Shown: positions 16,216-25,412, counted from the stretch's first letter. The stretch is 64,000 nt of DNA from Brachybacterium sp042666875 (GCF_042666875.1 NZ_JBHTCX010000001.1:13043-77042); one strand, 5' to 3'. Notes: generated by a model not told the origin, from the sequence alone. Numbers and translations: made by a program.

Positions 16216-16255
16216 CCGGCCCGCCTGCCCGATGCTCCTCGGGCCGGCGGGCCGG
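16216..16255 (+). terminator. Terminator-like hairpin
   Basis: A 10-bp stem (CCGGCCCGCC at 16216-16225 with its complement at 16246-16255) encloses a second 5-bp stem (CCCGA/TCGGG). It lies 38 bp after the small membrane protein gene and before the next promoter. Confidence 0.6.
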
Positions 16256-16311
16256 CGTCGTCGGGGCCCGCGTAGCATCGAGGCCGACGCCCCCGACGTG
16301 AAGGAGCACGA

Positions 16312-17817
16312 GTGAACGCCGAGTCCACCACCCCCGCCCCCGAGACCGGCAAGGGCGCAGACGCCACCCCCGTGCCCGAGGACAACCTGGTCACCACGCT
16401 GCACTCGCTCGCACTGGCCGACGGGCCGCTGGACTACACGGCCACCGCCGGCACCGTGGTGCTGAGGGAGGAGCCCGAGGGTGAGGAGTACGGCCGCGCC
16501 ACCGCCTACGCCGAGCTGTTCTCGGTCTCCTACGTCGCCAGCGCACCGGCCCCGGGCGGCTCGGAGGCGGCCCGGCCGGTGGTGTTCGCCTTCAACGGCG
16601 GCCCCGGCGCCTCGACGGTGTGGCTGCACCTGGGGCTGCTCGGCCCGCGCCGGGTGGACGCCGGCGACGCCGGCTCCCCGGCCGCCCCGCCGCACCGGCT
16701 GCTGGACAACGACGAGACGATCCTGCGCCACGCGGACCTCGTGGTGGTCGACGCGATGACCACCGGCTACTCCCGGCCCGTCCCCGGCCAGAAGCCCGAC
16801 CGCCACCACGGACTGGCCGCGGACCGCGACCTGATCGCCTCCTTCGTCATCGACTGGCTCACCCGCAACCAGCGCTGGACCTCCCCGATCTACCTGGCCG
16901 GGGAGTCCTACGGCACCACCCGCGCCTCCGCCGTGGCCGCCCATCTGATGGACCGCTACTACGTGGCCGTCGCGGGGATCGCCCTGGTCTCCCCCGTGCT
17001 GGACTTCGGCACCATCCGCTTCACCGAGGGCAACGATCGCCCCTACGTGCACTACCTGCCCACCTACGCCGCCATCGCCCACGCGCACGGCAAGCACGAG
17101 GAGCGGCTGCTGCAGGACGTGGTCGACGAGGCGGAGGCGTTCGCCGAGCAGGAGTACCCGGCCCTGCTCGCCGCGGGGCTGCGCCTGTCCCCCGAGCAGA
17201 AGCTGGAGGCCGCCGCCCGCATCGGCTCCCTGATCGGCGTGGACCCCGACTGGGTCGAGCGCGCGGATCTGCGCGTGGAGCACCAGGCGTACCTCGCCGA
17301 GCTGCTGCGGGACCAGGGCCTGGTCGCCGGCCGCATCGACGGGCGCTTCACCGCTCCCGCCGGGGACGGCAACGCCGCCACGATGGAGACGGACCCCTCG
17401 ATCGACCAGCTGGCCCCGGCCTACACCGCGACGATCAACCAGTACCTGCGCCGGGAGCTCGACTTCACCAGCGACGTGGTCTACGAGATCATGTCCGCCC
17501 GCGTGCACCCGTGGAGCTACAAGGACTTCGAGGGCCGTGCCGTCGAGGTCGCCTCTGACCTCGCGCGGCTGCTGCGCAAGTCCCCGCACACCCGGGTGCT
17601 GGTCTCCCACGGCTACCACGACGCCGCGACCCCGTTCCATGCCAGCGAGCACGTCCTGGCCCAGCTCGCCATTCCGCGAGAGGACTTCGCCGAGCGGATC
17701 CGCATCGAGTACTACGAGGCCGGGCACATGATGTACTGCCACGAGCCCAGCCGCCTGGCCCTGTCGCAGCATCTTGCCGAGTTCGTCGGCGCGGCGGAGC
17801 CGGAGATGGTGGACTGA
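16312..17817 (+). CDS. Serine carboxypeptidase-like hydrolase (peptidase S10 family)
   Basis: A 501-residue alpha/beta hydrolase of the S10 type. FNGGPGAS (about residues 85-92) is the oxyanion element, GESYG (about 198-202) holds the nucleophile Ser, HGYHDAATPF (about 434-443) the Asp and YEAGHMMY (about 468-475) the His. No signal peptide is visible, so unlike eukaryotic vacuolar carboxypeptidases it should act in the cytoplasm, perhaps on short peptides. It starts at a GTG with AAGGAG 5 nt upstream. A TAGCAT box at 16273-16278 is a possible -10. The next gene starts 4 bp after its stop. Confidence 0.85.
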   Translation: MNAESTTPAPETGKGADATPVPEDNLVTTLHSLALADGPLDYTATAGTVVLREEPEGEEYGRATAYAELFSVSYVASAPAPGGSEAARPVVFAFNGGPGASTVWLHLGLLGPRRVDAGDAGSPAAPPHRLLDNDETILRHADLVVVDAMTTGYSRPVPGQKPDRHHGLAADRDLIASFVIDWLTRNQRWTSPIYLAGESYGTTRASAVAAHLMDRYYVAVAGIALVSPVLDFGTIRFTEGNDRPYVHYLPTYAAIAHAHGKHEERLLQDVVDEAEAFAEQEYPALLAAGLRLSPEQKLEAAARIGSLIGVDPDWVERADLRVEHQAYLAELLRDQGLVAGRIDGRFTAPAGDGNAATMETDPSIDQLAPAYTATINQYLRRELDFTSDVVYEIMSARVHPWSYKDFEGRAVEVASDLARLLRKSPHTRVLVSHGYHDAATPFHASEHVLAQLAIPREDFAERIRIEYYEAGHMMYCHEPSRLALSQHLAEFVGAAEPEMVD

Positions 17818-17821
17818 TCTC

Positions 17822-19753
17822 ATGACGGCTCCACGCATCGAAGAGCACGCCCTCCTCTCCGACCAGCGCACCACGGCACTCGTGACGCGGGAGGGGGACA
17901 TCGACTGGCTGTGCATGCCGCGCTTCGACGCCGACGCGATGTTCACCTCGCTGCTCGGCGACGAGTCCCACGGCCACTGGTCCCTGCGGATCGCCGACGG
18001 GGAGGTCCTCTCCCGCCGCTACCTGCCCTCGACGATGGTGCTGGAGACGGTGTGGCGCTCCCCCACCGGCACCGCGACGGTCACGGAGTTCCTCCCGATC
18101 GACCTCGCCGACCCGTCGGACGATCCCGCCGCGGACAGCGGAGACGGCGCGGACGGCAGTGATTCCGACGCCGCCGACCGGCCCTCCACCCCCAGCTCCG
18201 CCTCGAGCTCCGCCGCCGGCACGGCGACCTCCCTGCGCGGCGACGTGGAGGATCACGCGGACCTGATCCGCAGCGTCACCTGCACCGAGGGCACCGTCGA
18301 GGTGGTCCAGGAGCTGAAGATCCGCTTCGAGTACGGCCAGGCCGTGCCGTGGGTGCGCCGCGGCCAGGACGAGAAGGGCGAGAGCGTGCTGATCGCCGTC
18401 GCCGGCGGGGACGGCGTCGCCCTGCACGGGCCGGCGCTGAGCGCGCACGGCCGTGTCCACCGCGGCAGCCACCGGCTGGCCTCGGGCGAGAGCGCCTCCT
18501 GGGTGCTCACCTGGTTCCCCTCCTGGCAGCAGGTGCCCGCCGCCCCGAACGTCCGCGCGGCTCTGGCCCGCACCACCGCCGAATGGGCCGGCTGGCTGGG
18601 GCAGGTCCGGGTGGAGAACGAATACGCCGAACCCGTCGCCCACTCCCTGCTGGTGCTGCGGGCCCTCACCCACCGCCGCACCGGCGGGATCATCGCCGCG
18701 GCGACCACGAGCCTGCCCGAGGACTTCGGCGGGGTGCGCAACTGGGACTACCGGTTCTGCTGGCTGCGCGACGCGGCCCTGTCCCTCGAGGCGCTGCTGG
18801 CCCACGGTCACATCGATGCCGCCGCCACCTGGCGCGACTGGCTGCTGCGGGCCATCGCCGGCGACCCCGAGCGCCTCCAGATCATGTACTCCATCACCGG
18901 GGACCGGAACCTGGTCGAACGCGAGCTCCCCCACCTCCCCGGCTACGAGGACTCGGTGCCGGTGCGCATCGGCAACGGGGCCGCCGGCCAGTACCAGGCC
19001 GACGTGGTCGGCGAGGTGATGATCGCGCTGTCGGCGATGCGCGAGGCCGGGCTGGAGGAGTCCGCCTGGTCGTGGCCGCTGCAGAAGGCCCTGGTCCGCT
19101 ACGCCGTGGACCGGATCGACGAGCCCGACCACGGGATCTGGGAGATGCGCGGCGAGCCCGCCTACTTCACCCACGGCCGCGTGATGATCTGGGCGACCTT
19201 CGACCGGGCGATCGATGCGGTCGAGACCTACGGCCTGCCCGCCCCGGACGAGGACCTCGCCCGCTGGAAGCACCTGCGCGAGCAGGTGCGCGAGGAGATC
19301 CTCACCCGCGGCGTCGGCGAGGACGGCGCCTTCACCCAGACCTACGGGTCCGCCGAGGTCGACGCCTCTCTCCTGCAGATCCCCCACACCGGCTTCCTGC
19401 CGCCGGACGATCCGCACATGCTCGCCACCGTCGAACGGATCGAGCGCGACCTGCTCACCGAGGACGGACTGATCCTGCGCTACCTCACCAAGGGCCAGGA
19501 CGGGCTGCCCGGGGACGAGCACCCGTTCCTGGTGTGCTGCTTCTGGCTCGTCGAGCAGTACGCCGGCTCCGGCCGTCGCGCCGACGCCGTCCAGCTCATG
19601 GACCGCATCCTGGCCTGCGCCAACGACCTCCACCTGATGGCCGAGGAGTACGACGGCACCGCACAGCGCATGGCCGGCAACTTCCCCCAGGCCTTCAGCC
19701 ACCTCGGCCTGATCCGAGCGGTCGACGCTCTCGCCCTGACGATCCCCCGCTGA
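17822..19753 (+). CDS. GH15-family glycoside hydrolase (trehalase/glucoamylase type)
   Basis: A 643-residue protein of the bacterial GH15 group that includes mycobacterial trehalase. The N-terminal beta-sandwich begins IEEHALLSDQRTTALVTREGDIDWLC. The (alpha/alpha)6 catalytic domain carries NWDYRFCWLRDAALSLEALL (about residue 308), and EEYDG (about 606) is the usual C-terminal active-site region. An acidic, Ser/Ala-rich insert lies at about 98-136. No signal peptide, so the substrate is intracellular, likely trehalose or a related glucoside. It starts 4 bp after the S10 gene and is followed by the semialdehyde dehydrogenase gene. Confidence 0.88.
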   Translation: MTAPRIEEHALLSDQRTTALVTREGDIDWLCMPRFDADAMFTSLLGDESHGHWSLRIADGEVLSRRYLPSTMVLETVWRSPTGTATVTEFLPIDLADPSDDPAADSGDGADGSDSDAADRPSTPSSASSSAAGTATSLRGDVEDHADLIRSVTCTEGTVEVVQELKIRFEYGQAVPWVRRGQDEKGESVLIAVAGGDGVALHGPALSAHGRVHRGSHRLASGESASWVLTWFPSWQQVPAAPNVRAALARTTAEWAGWLGQVRVENEYAEPVAHSLLVLRALTHRRTGGIIAAATTSLPEDFGGVRNWDYRFCWLRDAALSLEALLAHGHIDAAATWRDWLLRAIAGDPERLQIMYSITGDRNLVERELPHLPGYEDSVPVRIGNGAAGQYQADVVGEVMIALSAMREAGLEESAWSWPLQKALVRYAVDRIDEPDHGIWEMRGEPAYFTHGRVMIWATFDRAIDAVETYGLPAPDEDLARWKHLREQVREEILTRGVGEDGAFTQTYGSAEVDASLLQIPHTGFLPPDDPHMLATVERIERDLLTEDGLILRYLTKGQDGLPGDEHPFLVCCFWLVEQYAGSGRRADAVQLMDRILACANDLHLMAEEYDGTAQRMAGNFPQAFSHLGLIRAVDALALTIPR

Positions 19754-19787
19754 GCCCCGCCAGCAGACGACGAAGGAGATGACCACG

Positions 19788-21266
19788 ATGAGCGATCTGC
19801 CCACCATCACCGAGGCCCGCATCGCGGAGCTGATGGACCGCGTGCCCCGCAGCTCCTATGTCGACGGCCGGTTCCTCGCCGCCGCCGGGGACCTGGACGT
19901 CATCGACCCCGCGACCGGCCGGCCGCTGACCCAGGTGGCCGACGCCGATGCCACGACCGTCGGCCCCCAGGCGCTCGACGCCGCCGTCGCCGCGCAGAGC
20001 GACTGGGCGGCGACCACCCCGCGCGAGCGCTCGGAGATCCTGCGCCGCGCCTACGAGCTGTGCCACGAGCGGGCCGATGACCTCGCCCTGGCGATGACCC
20101 TGGAGATGGGCAAGCCGCTGAAGGAGGCCTACGGCGAGGTCACCTACGGCGCGGAGTTCCTGCGCTGGTTCAGCGAGGAGGGCGTGCGCCCGCCCGGCGA
20201 GTTCCGCCCGGCTCCGTCGGCGAAGCACGCGATCCTCACCGTGTCCCGGCCCGTCGGCCCCGCCTTCCTCATCACCCCGTGGAACTTCCCGCTGTCGATG
20301 GCGACCCGCAAGATCGCCCCGGCGCTGGCGGCCGGCTGCACCGTGGTGCACAAGCCCGCCCAGATGACGCCGCTGACCTCGCTGCTGTTCATGGAGATCC
20401 TGGCGCAGGCCGGGGTCCCCGCGGGTGTGGTGAACTGCGTGGTCACCTCGGACTCCAAGGGCCTCAGCTCCACCCTGATGTCCGATCCGCGGCTGCGGAA
20501 GATCTCGTTCACCGGGTCCACCGCCGTCGGCCGCACCCTGCTCAGCCAAGCCTCTGAGCACGTGCTGAAGGCGTCCATGGAGCTCGGCGGCAACGCGCCG
20601 TTCCTCGTGCTGCCCTCGGCGGACATCGAGACCGCGATCACCGCGGCGATGCCCGCGAAGTTCCGCAACAACGGCGAGGCCTGCACCGCCGCGAACCGGT
20701 TCTACGTCCACTCCACCGTCGCCGAGGAGTTCACCCGCCGCCTCGTCGAGGAGGCCGAGAACCTCGTCACCGGCCCCGGCGCCGAGGACGGCACCACGCT
20801 CGGCCCGCTGATCAACGAGGACGCCGTCCAGAAGGTCGAGGAGCTGGTGGCCGACGCCGTCGACCGCGGCGCGAAGGTCCTCACCGGCGGGCAGCGGCTC
20901 GATCGCGAGGGGTACTTCTACGCCCCCACCGTGCTCGGCGACGTCCCGGCCGACGCCCGCGTCAACCACGAGGAGATCTTCGGGCCCGTCGCCCCGATCA
21001 TCGTCATGGACGACATCGACGAGATGGTCGCCGCCGCCAACGACACCGAGTTCGGGCTGATGAGCTACGTCGCCGGCTCCGACCTCGCCGAGGTCACCGA
21101 TGCCGCCCAGCGCATCGAGGCCGGAATGGTCGCGGTCAACGTCGGCGTCTCCTCGGATCCCGCCGCCCCCTTCGGCGGCATCAAGGAATCCGGGCTCGGC
21201 CGCGAGGGCTCCCACGAGGGCCTGGCCGAATACCTCGAGACCAGCTACGTGCGCCTGCCGATGTGA
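19788..21266 (+). CDS. gabD: NAD(P)-dependent succinate-semialdehyde dehydrogenase
   Basis: A 492-residue aldehyde dehydrogenase. TPWNFPLSMATRKIAPALAAGCTVV is the cofactor region, MELGGNAPF (about 264) carries the general base Glu and NNGEACTAANRF (about 297) the catalytic Cys. The sequence type matches GabD, which oxidises succinate semialdehyde to succinate at the end of GABA breakdown. ATG 19788 was chosen because AAGGAG lies 9 nt upstream; the ATG at 19779 abuts that site directly. It is likely cotranscribed with the GH15 gene 34 bp upstream. Confidence 0.9.
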   Translation: MSDLPTITEARIAELMDRVPRSSYVDGRFLAAAGDLDVIDPATGRPLTQVADADATTVGPQALDAAVAAQSDWAATTPRERSEILRRAYELCHERADDLALAMTLEMGKPLKEAYGEVTYGAEFLRWFSEEGVRPPGEFRPAPSAKHAILTVSRPVGPAFLITPWNFPLSMATRKIAPALAAGCTVVHKPAQMTPLTSLLFMEILAQAGVPAGVVNCVVTSDSKGLSSTLMSDPRLRKISFTGSTAVGRTLLSQASEHVLKASMELGGNAPFLVLPSADIETAITAAMPAKFRNNGEACTAANRFYVHSTVAEEFTRRLVEEAENLVTGPGAEDGTTLGPLINEDAVQKVEELVADAVDRGAKVLTGGQRLDREGYFYAPTVLGDVPADARVNHEEIFGPVAPIIVMDDIDEMVAAANDTEFGLMSYVAGSDLAEVTDAAQRIEAGMVAVNVGVSSDPAAPFGGIKESGLGREGSHEGLAEYLETSYVRLPM

Positions 21267-21285
21267 CCGGCATAAGCTTCGCCCC

Positions 21286-21606
21286 ATGGGGACCACGATC
21301 TACCTGACCGGCGAGGCCAAGGCGCCGAGCAACAATCCGATCACGTCGCAGTGGGGATTGTTCTTCATCGGCCTCATCGTCGATACTGAGACCCACGTCA
21401 TCCGGGCCGCGGACTGCACCGCCACGCTGACTCTCACCGTCGAGTTCGTGCGTGAGCTGCTGGTGGGCCGCTCGCTGCTCGAGGATGACGCCCTGGTGGA
21501 GTCGATCACCGACAGGTACCACGGGTCCTCGCAGAGGGCGCTCGCCACGTCCGTGCGCAACGCCGCTGCGAAGTACCGCGATCTGTCGGCCGGCATCACC
21601 GCATAA
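21286..21606 (+). CDS. DUF3870 domain protein
   Basis: A 106-residue protein matching the DUF3870 pattern: GEAKAPSNNPITSQWG near the N-terminus, IVDTETHVIRAADCTAT, and FVRELLVGRSLLEDDALVESI ending in ITDRYHGSSQRAL. The function of this family is unknown; members are often encoded beside catabolic enzymes and transporters. The gene follows gabD by 19 bp and is closed by the strongest T-tract terminator of the window. No good Shine-Dalgarno is visible. Confidence 0.8.
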   Translation: MGTTIYLTGEAKAPSNNPITSQWGLFFIGLIVDTETHVIRAADCTATLTLTVEFVRELLVGRSLLEDDALVESITDRYHGSSQRALATSVRNAAAKYRDLSAGITA

Positions 21607-21644
21607 CTCACCGTCCGCCCGGAACCTCACCGAACCGGATCCCG

Positions 21645-21705
21645 TCGGAAGCACCGTGAACGCGCCTCGGAAGAGGCGGCGCTCGCTGGTGCTTCCGATT
21701 TTTTT
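21645..21705 (+). terminator. Intrinsic terminator with T tract, or leader attenuator
   Basis: TCGGAAGCACC (21645-21655) pairs perfectly with 21688-21698 and is followed at once by seven Ts. A second stem, CGCCTC-GGAA-GAGGCG (21663-21678), sits inside the loop. It ends the gabD/DUF3870 transcript and lies 55 bp before the DUF819 gene, so it could also act as an attenuator. Confidence 0.85.
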
Positions 21706-21759
21706 GTCCCCGAATCCGGTCCCGACCCCCGACCGCCCCCGACGAAGAGGACCCTTCTC

Positions 21760-22911
21760 GTGATCACCGACGGCCTACTCATGCTCGGCGTCCTGCTCGG
21801 ACTCTCCGGCGTGCTGATCGTGCTCGAACGCACCACCGGCTGGAAGTTCTTCCGCTTCGTGCCCGGCATGGTGCTGATGTACCTGCTGTGCGCGACCCTC
21901 AACTCCCTCGGCGTCTTCGGCCAGGACGACGCCACCCGGGAGCCCATCGCCCAGGTCAAGGACGTCCTGCTGCCGGCGATGATCTTCCTGTTCCTCTTCG
22001 GCTGCGACCTGCGCAAGATCATCCGGCTCGGCCCGAAGCTGCTGCTGACCTACTTCGTGGCCGCGGCCTCGCTGTTCCTGGCGATGATCCTCGTCTTCCT
22101 GGTCTTCCAGGCGGCGCTGCACGAGGAGTCGTGGAAGGCGCTCGGTGCTCTGCTGGGCTCCTGGACCGGCGGCAGCGCCAACATGGTCGCAATCCAGGAC
22201 ATCCTGCAGGCGCCGGAGAGCATCTTCGGCTACGCCCTGATCACCGACACGATCATGTACTCGCTGTGGCTGATGATCATGTTCGCCTCGGTCGCCGCCT
22301 CGCCGCGGTTCAACCGGTGGACCAAGGCCGACACCTCCCACCTCGACTCCCACATGGGCGTGCTGGAGGAGGAGAAGCGGCCGGTCACCGTGGTCTCGCT
22401 GGCGATCACGATCTTCGGCTCGATCCTGGTCTCGACCGTCGTGACCTGGATCGGCGGCCTGCTGCCCGAATGGGGCGACGTGGTCACCGGCACCACCTGG
22501 ACGATCCTCATCGTCTCCGTCCTGGGCCTGATCGTCGCCGTCACCCCACTGGGGAAGACCGCGGGCACCCAGGAGGTCGCCACGCTGATGCTGTTCGTGG
22601 TGATCGGCCAGATCGCCTCCGGCTCGGACTTCTCGGCCCTCACCCAGGCGCCGCTGTACCTCCTGATCGGCCTGCTGGTGCTCGCCATCCACGCCGTGAT
22701 CATGGTGGTCTACGCGAAGCTGACCAAGACCGAGCTGTTCTCGCTGGCGGTGGCCTCGACGGCGAACATCGGCGGGATCGCCTCGGCGCCCGTGGTCGCC
22801 AGCGCCTTCAACCGGCAGCTGGTCCCCGTCGGCATCCTCTACGCACTGATCGGATCGTTCGCGGGCACCTTCATCGGTCTCGCCGCGGCCCAGGTGATGT
22901 CGGCACTGTGA
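21760..22911 (+). CDS. DUF819 family membrane protein (YjcL-like)
   Basis: A 383-residue polytopic membrane protein with about ten helices. GSWTGGSANMVAIQDIL (about 130-146) and ASTANIGGIASAPVVAS (about 332-348) are the paired discontinuous motifs of DUF819/YjcL. These proteins are uncharacterised but resemble anion or amino-acid carriers such as GltS and are often encoded next to dipeptide epimerases. It starts with GTG, has AGAGG upstream, and its stop overlaps the epimerase start (GTGA at 22908-22911). I infer a muropeptide or dipeptide carrier. Confidence 0.85.
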   Translation: MITDGLLMLGVLLGLSGVLIVLERTTGWKFFRFVPGMVLMYLLCATLNSLGVFGQDDATREPIAQVKDVLLPAMIFLFLFGCDLRKIIRLGPKLLLTYFVAAASLFLAMILVFLVFQAALHEESWKALGALLGSWTGGSANMVAIQDILQAPESIFGYALITDTIMYSLWLMIMFASVAASPRFNRWTKADTSHLDSHMGVLEEEKRPVTVVSLAITIFGSILVSTVVTWIGGLLPEWGDVVTGTTWTILIVSVLGLIVAVTPLGKTAGTQEVATLMLFVVIGQIASGSDFSALTQAPLYLLIGLLVLAIHAVIMVVYAKLTKTELFSLAVASTANIGGIASAPVVASAFNRQLVPVGILYALIGSFAGTFIGLAAAQVMSAL

Positions 22912-24035
22912 GCACCGCACCCGATCCCCGAGAACGAGAGCTCCACATCCTCGCGGTGCGTCAGCATCGCCACCGGGCTCCTCTGCGCCGTCCCTTCGTC
23001 ACCGCCGCCCGCCGCACCGAGGCCGTCGAGTACGTCGTCGCCGAGGTCGAGCTGGCCGGAGGCATCGTCGGCCAGGGCTCCGCGGCGGAGACCGTCGCCG
23101 TCACCGGCGAATCGGCCGACTCCATCGCCGAGGCCCTCTCCGGCCCCCTCCGGCAGGCGCTGGAGGGCGCCCGGGGCACCGTCGCGGAGCTGTCGGCCCG
23201 GATCGCCGGAGCCCTCGAAGGCGGCACCAGTGCCCGGGCGGCGTGCGACGTGGCCCTGCACGACGCCTGGGCCCGCGCGGCCGGCTCTCCCCTGGTGGAG
23301 CTGCTCGGCGGCCGCGCCGACGACGGGCTGATGAACGACATGACCGTCTCGCTCGAGGAGCCCGAGGTGATGGCCGAGCGGGCTCGCGCCGCGGTGGCCG
23401 GCGGCGAGGAGATCCTCAAGATCAAGCTCGGCCACGACATCGATGAGGACCGACGCCGGCTGGCTGCGGTCATCGCGGCGGCCCCTTCGGCCCGTCTGCG
23501 ACTGGATGCCAATCAGGGCTGGAGCCCCGAGCAGGCCATCGACATCATCACCGGCTTCGAGATCGACGCTCTGCCGATCGACCTGGTCGAGCAGCCCGTG
23601 GCGGCCGCCAACGTGGAGGGCATGGCGCGGGTGGCGGCGGCGGTCGAGCTGCCGATCATGGCCGATGAGTCCGTGTGGTCCGTCGAGGACGCCCACCGGC
23701 TCGTCGAGGCCGGCGCCGCGGACCTGCTGAACATCAAGCTGGCCAAGACCGGCGGCATCCCGCAGGCCCTCGCCATCGCCGACGTCGCCCAGGCGGCCGG
23801 CATCGAGTGCATGATCGGCGCGATGATGGAGCCGCGCATCTCGATCACTGCGGCCGCGCACGTCGCGATCGCGCACCCGGCGATCACGATGATCGACCTG
23901 GATCCGCCCTTCTGGTTCGCCTCCGAAGCCCCCGCCGGCGGCTTCACCCAGAGCGGCGGCTGGCTGCGCCTGACCGGCGGTCCCGGCCTCGGCCTCCAGC
24001 GGCTGCGGGCCGATGAGGACGGGGGTGATACGTGA
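22908..24035 (+). CDS. Dipeptide (L-Ala-D/L-Glu-type) epimerase
   Basis: A 375-residue enolase-superfamily enzyme of the muconate-lactonising group. Visible active-site elements are LKIKLG with the KxK acid/base (about 170), LRLDANQGW (about 199), LVEQPV (about 227) and MADESV (about 251) for the Mg2+ ligands, and NIKLAKTGG with the second Lys (about 277). GMMEPRISITA-like residues fit dipeptide epimerases such as B. subtilis YkfB. It would convert L-Ala-D-Glu from peptidoglycan to L-Ala-L-Glu. Start GTG overlaps the DUF819 stop. Confidence 0.88.
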   Translation: MSTAPDPRERELHILAVRQHRHRAPLRRPFVTAARRTEAVEYVVAEVELAGGIVGQGSAAETVAVTGESADSIAEALSGPLRQALEGARGTVAELSARIAGALEGGTSARAACDVALHDAWARAAGSPLVELLGGRADDGLMNDMTVSLEEPEVMAERARAAVAGGEEILKIKLGHDIDEDRRRLAAVIAAAPSARLRLDANQGWSPEQAIDIITGFEIDALPIDLVEQPVAAANVEGMARVAAAVELPIMADESVWSVEDAHRLVEAGAADLLNIKLAKTGGIPQALAIADVAQAAGIECMIGAMMEPRISITAAAHVAIAHPAITMIDLDPPFWFASEAPAGGFTQSGGWLRLTGGPGLGLQRLRADEDGGDT

Positions 24036-24142
24036 GCACCGTGCCCATGCCGGGTGTCGCGCCCGACCGCGCCCACCCGTCGCACCCTGGACCCACCATC
24101 TGCCGTCCTCGCCCTGCCGGGGACACCTCGAAGGAGAACCTG

Positions 24143-25255
24143 ATGTCCACGCACTCCCCCGCTGTCCGTCTCACCCGCCGCGATGGTCTGCGTCTCGCCG
24201 CGACCGGTACCGCCGGTCTCGCCGTCGCAGGGCTGGCCTCCGTCGCGCCCGCCGCCGTCGCCGCTCCCGCCGACGCCGCCCCCGCGGGGCTCCCCGCCCC
24301 TGGTGAGGGCCTCTCTCCGGGCGGCCTCGCCCATGTCGCCGTCACGGCCACCACCCTGTGGGTGGATCCGCGCACGAACCGTCCCGGGATCGACGACCCC
24401 TCGCTGACCAACCCCGTCGACCTGGATGCCTGGAACGCGAACATGCAGGACACCGAGACCCGGCGCTGGCTGACCGGCGAGCTCGAGTCCCAGGCCGTGC
24501 TCGGCAGCGAGGTGATCGTCGACGAGATCGACGGCGACTGGGCGAAGATCGTGGTGACCGCGCAGCCCACCCCGCGCGACCCGCGCGGCTACCCCGGCTG
24601 GGTGCCCACCATCCATCTGGTGGCCGACGGCGACTTCGCCGCCCGCGCCGGCTCCGCGCCGACGGCGACCGTCACGGCGCTGACCAGCACGCTGACGGGG
24701 ACCCCGTCGGGCAACCATCCGAGCATCCCGGTCTCCTTCGACACGATCCTGCCGGTGCTCGGCCGTACCGGGAAGGCGGTCAAGGTCGCGGTTCCCGGCG
24801 CCCGGGCGGCGTATCTGCCGGCCGACGACGTGGTGGTCCGCGAGCACGGCGAGCAGCCGCCGCTGCCCACCGTGGAGGACATCGTCGCCACCGGTGAGCG
24901 GTTCCTGGGGCTGCGATACCTGTGGGCGGGCGTGAGCGCCTACGGGTTCGACTGCTCCGGCTACACCTACACGCTGTTCCACCACCACGGGATCACCGTC
25001 AACCGCGATGCCGGTGCCCAGATGAACAACTCCGGGCTCGAGCCGGTCGAGCGCGAGGACCTCCAGCGCGGCGACCTGGTGTTCTTCGCGACCGAGCCGG
25101 GCGGCGACTCGATCCGCCACGTCGCCCTCTACCTGGGCGATGACATGATCATGCAGGCGCCCAACGCCTCGCGCAGCGTCGAGAAGATGTCGCTGACCGA
25201 GTACGACCCGACCGGCGAGTACGCCGGAGCGCGGCGCGTGGCCCTGGCCGGCTGA
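24143..25255 (+). CDS. Secreted NlpC/P60 peptidoglycan endopeptidase
   Basis: A 370-residue exported cysteine hydrolase. The N-terminus has a twin-arginine signal (LTRRDGLRLAATG) and an AxA cleavage region near residue 35-45. A bacterial SH3-like region covers about 60-220 and the NlpC/P60 domain the last ~130 residues, with Cys270 in YGFDCSGYTY and His325 in IRHVALYLG. This matches YkfC-type gamma-D-Glu-diamino-acid endopeptidases. It sits behind the epimerase, which acts on the dipeptide this class releases. ATG 24143 has AAGGAG 7 nt upstream and gives a proper signal peptide; the GTG at 24032 would bury it. Confidence 0.88.
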   Translation: MSTHSPAVRLTRRDGLRLAATGTAGLAVAGLASVAPAAVAAPADAAPAGLPAPGEGLSPGGLAHVAVTATTLWVDPRTNRPGIDDPSLTNPVDLDAWNANMQDTETRRWLTGELESQAVLGSEVIVDEIDGDWAKIVVTAQPTPRDPRGYPGWVPTIHLVADGDFAARAGSAPTATVTALTSTLTGTPSGNHPSIPVSFDTILPVLGRTGKAVKVAVPGARAAYLPADDVVVREHGEQPPLPTVEDIVATGERFLGLRYLWAGVSAYGFDCSGYTYTLFHHHGITVNRDAGAQMNNSGLEPVEREDLQRGDLVFFATEPGGDSIRHVALYLGDDMIMQAPNASRSVEKMSLTEYDPTGEYAGARRVALAG

Positions 25256-25361
25256 GCCAGCGGCGGGTCGAAGGGCCAGCGAGCCGGCGGGCCGGCGGGG
25301 CGACGGGCCACCGGTCCGGCGGGCCCCTTGCCCCGTGCAGCCCCACACCACGTTCGTGCCC

Positions 25362-25412
25362 CATCGGCACCTGACGGCGCGCTCCCTGCGAGCGCGCCGT
25401 CAGGTGCCGATG
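25362..25412. repeat. Perfect 23-bp inverted repeat with 5-nt loop
   Basis: The arms 25362-25384 and 25390-25412 are exact reverse complements around CCTGC. The arm starts CATCGGCACCTGACGG and ends CGCGCTC. It could be the terminator of the NlpC/P60 gene, 107 bp upstream, but the stem is much longer than others in the window and has no T tract. Alternatives are a dispersed palindromic element or a protein binding site. Confidence 0.85.

Noticed and set aside
24032..24142. GTG start for the NlpC/P60 gene overlapping the epimerase stop
   Set aside because: It would place 37 residues before the twin-arginine signal; the ATG at 24143 has AAGGAG at proper distance.
24036..24142. ydaO-type c-di-AMP riboswitch before the NlpC/P60 gene
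   Set aside because: Actinobacterial wall hydrolases often have one, but the 107-nt gap shows none of its conserved sequence elements and is too short.
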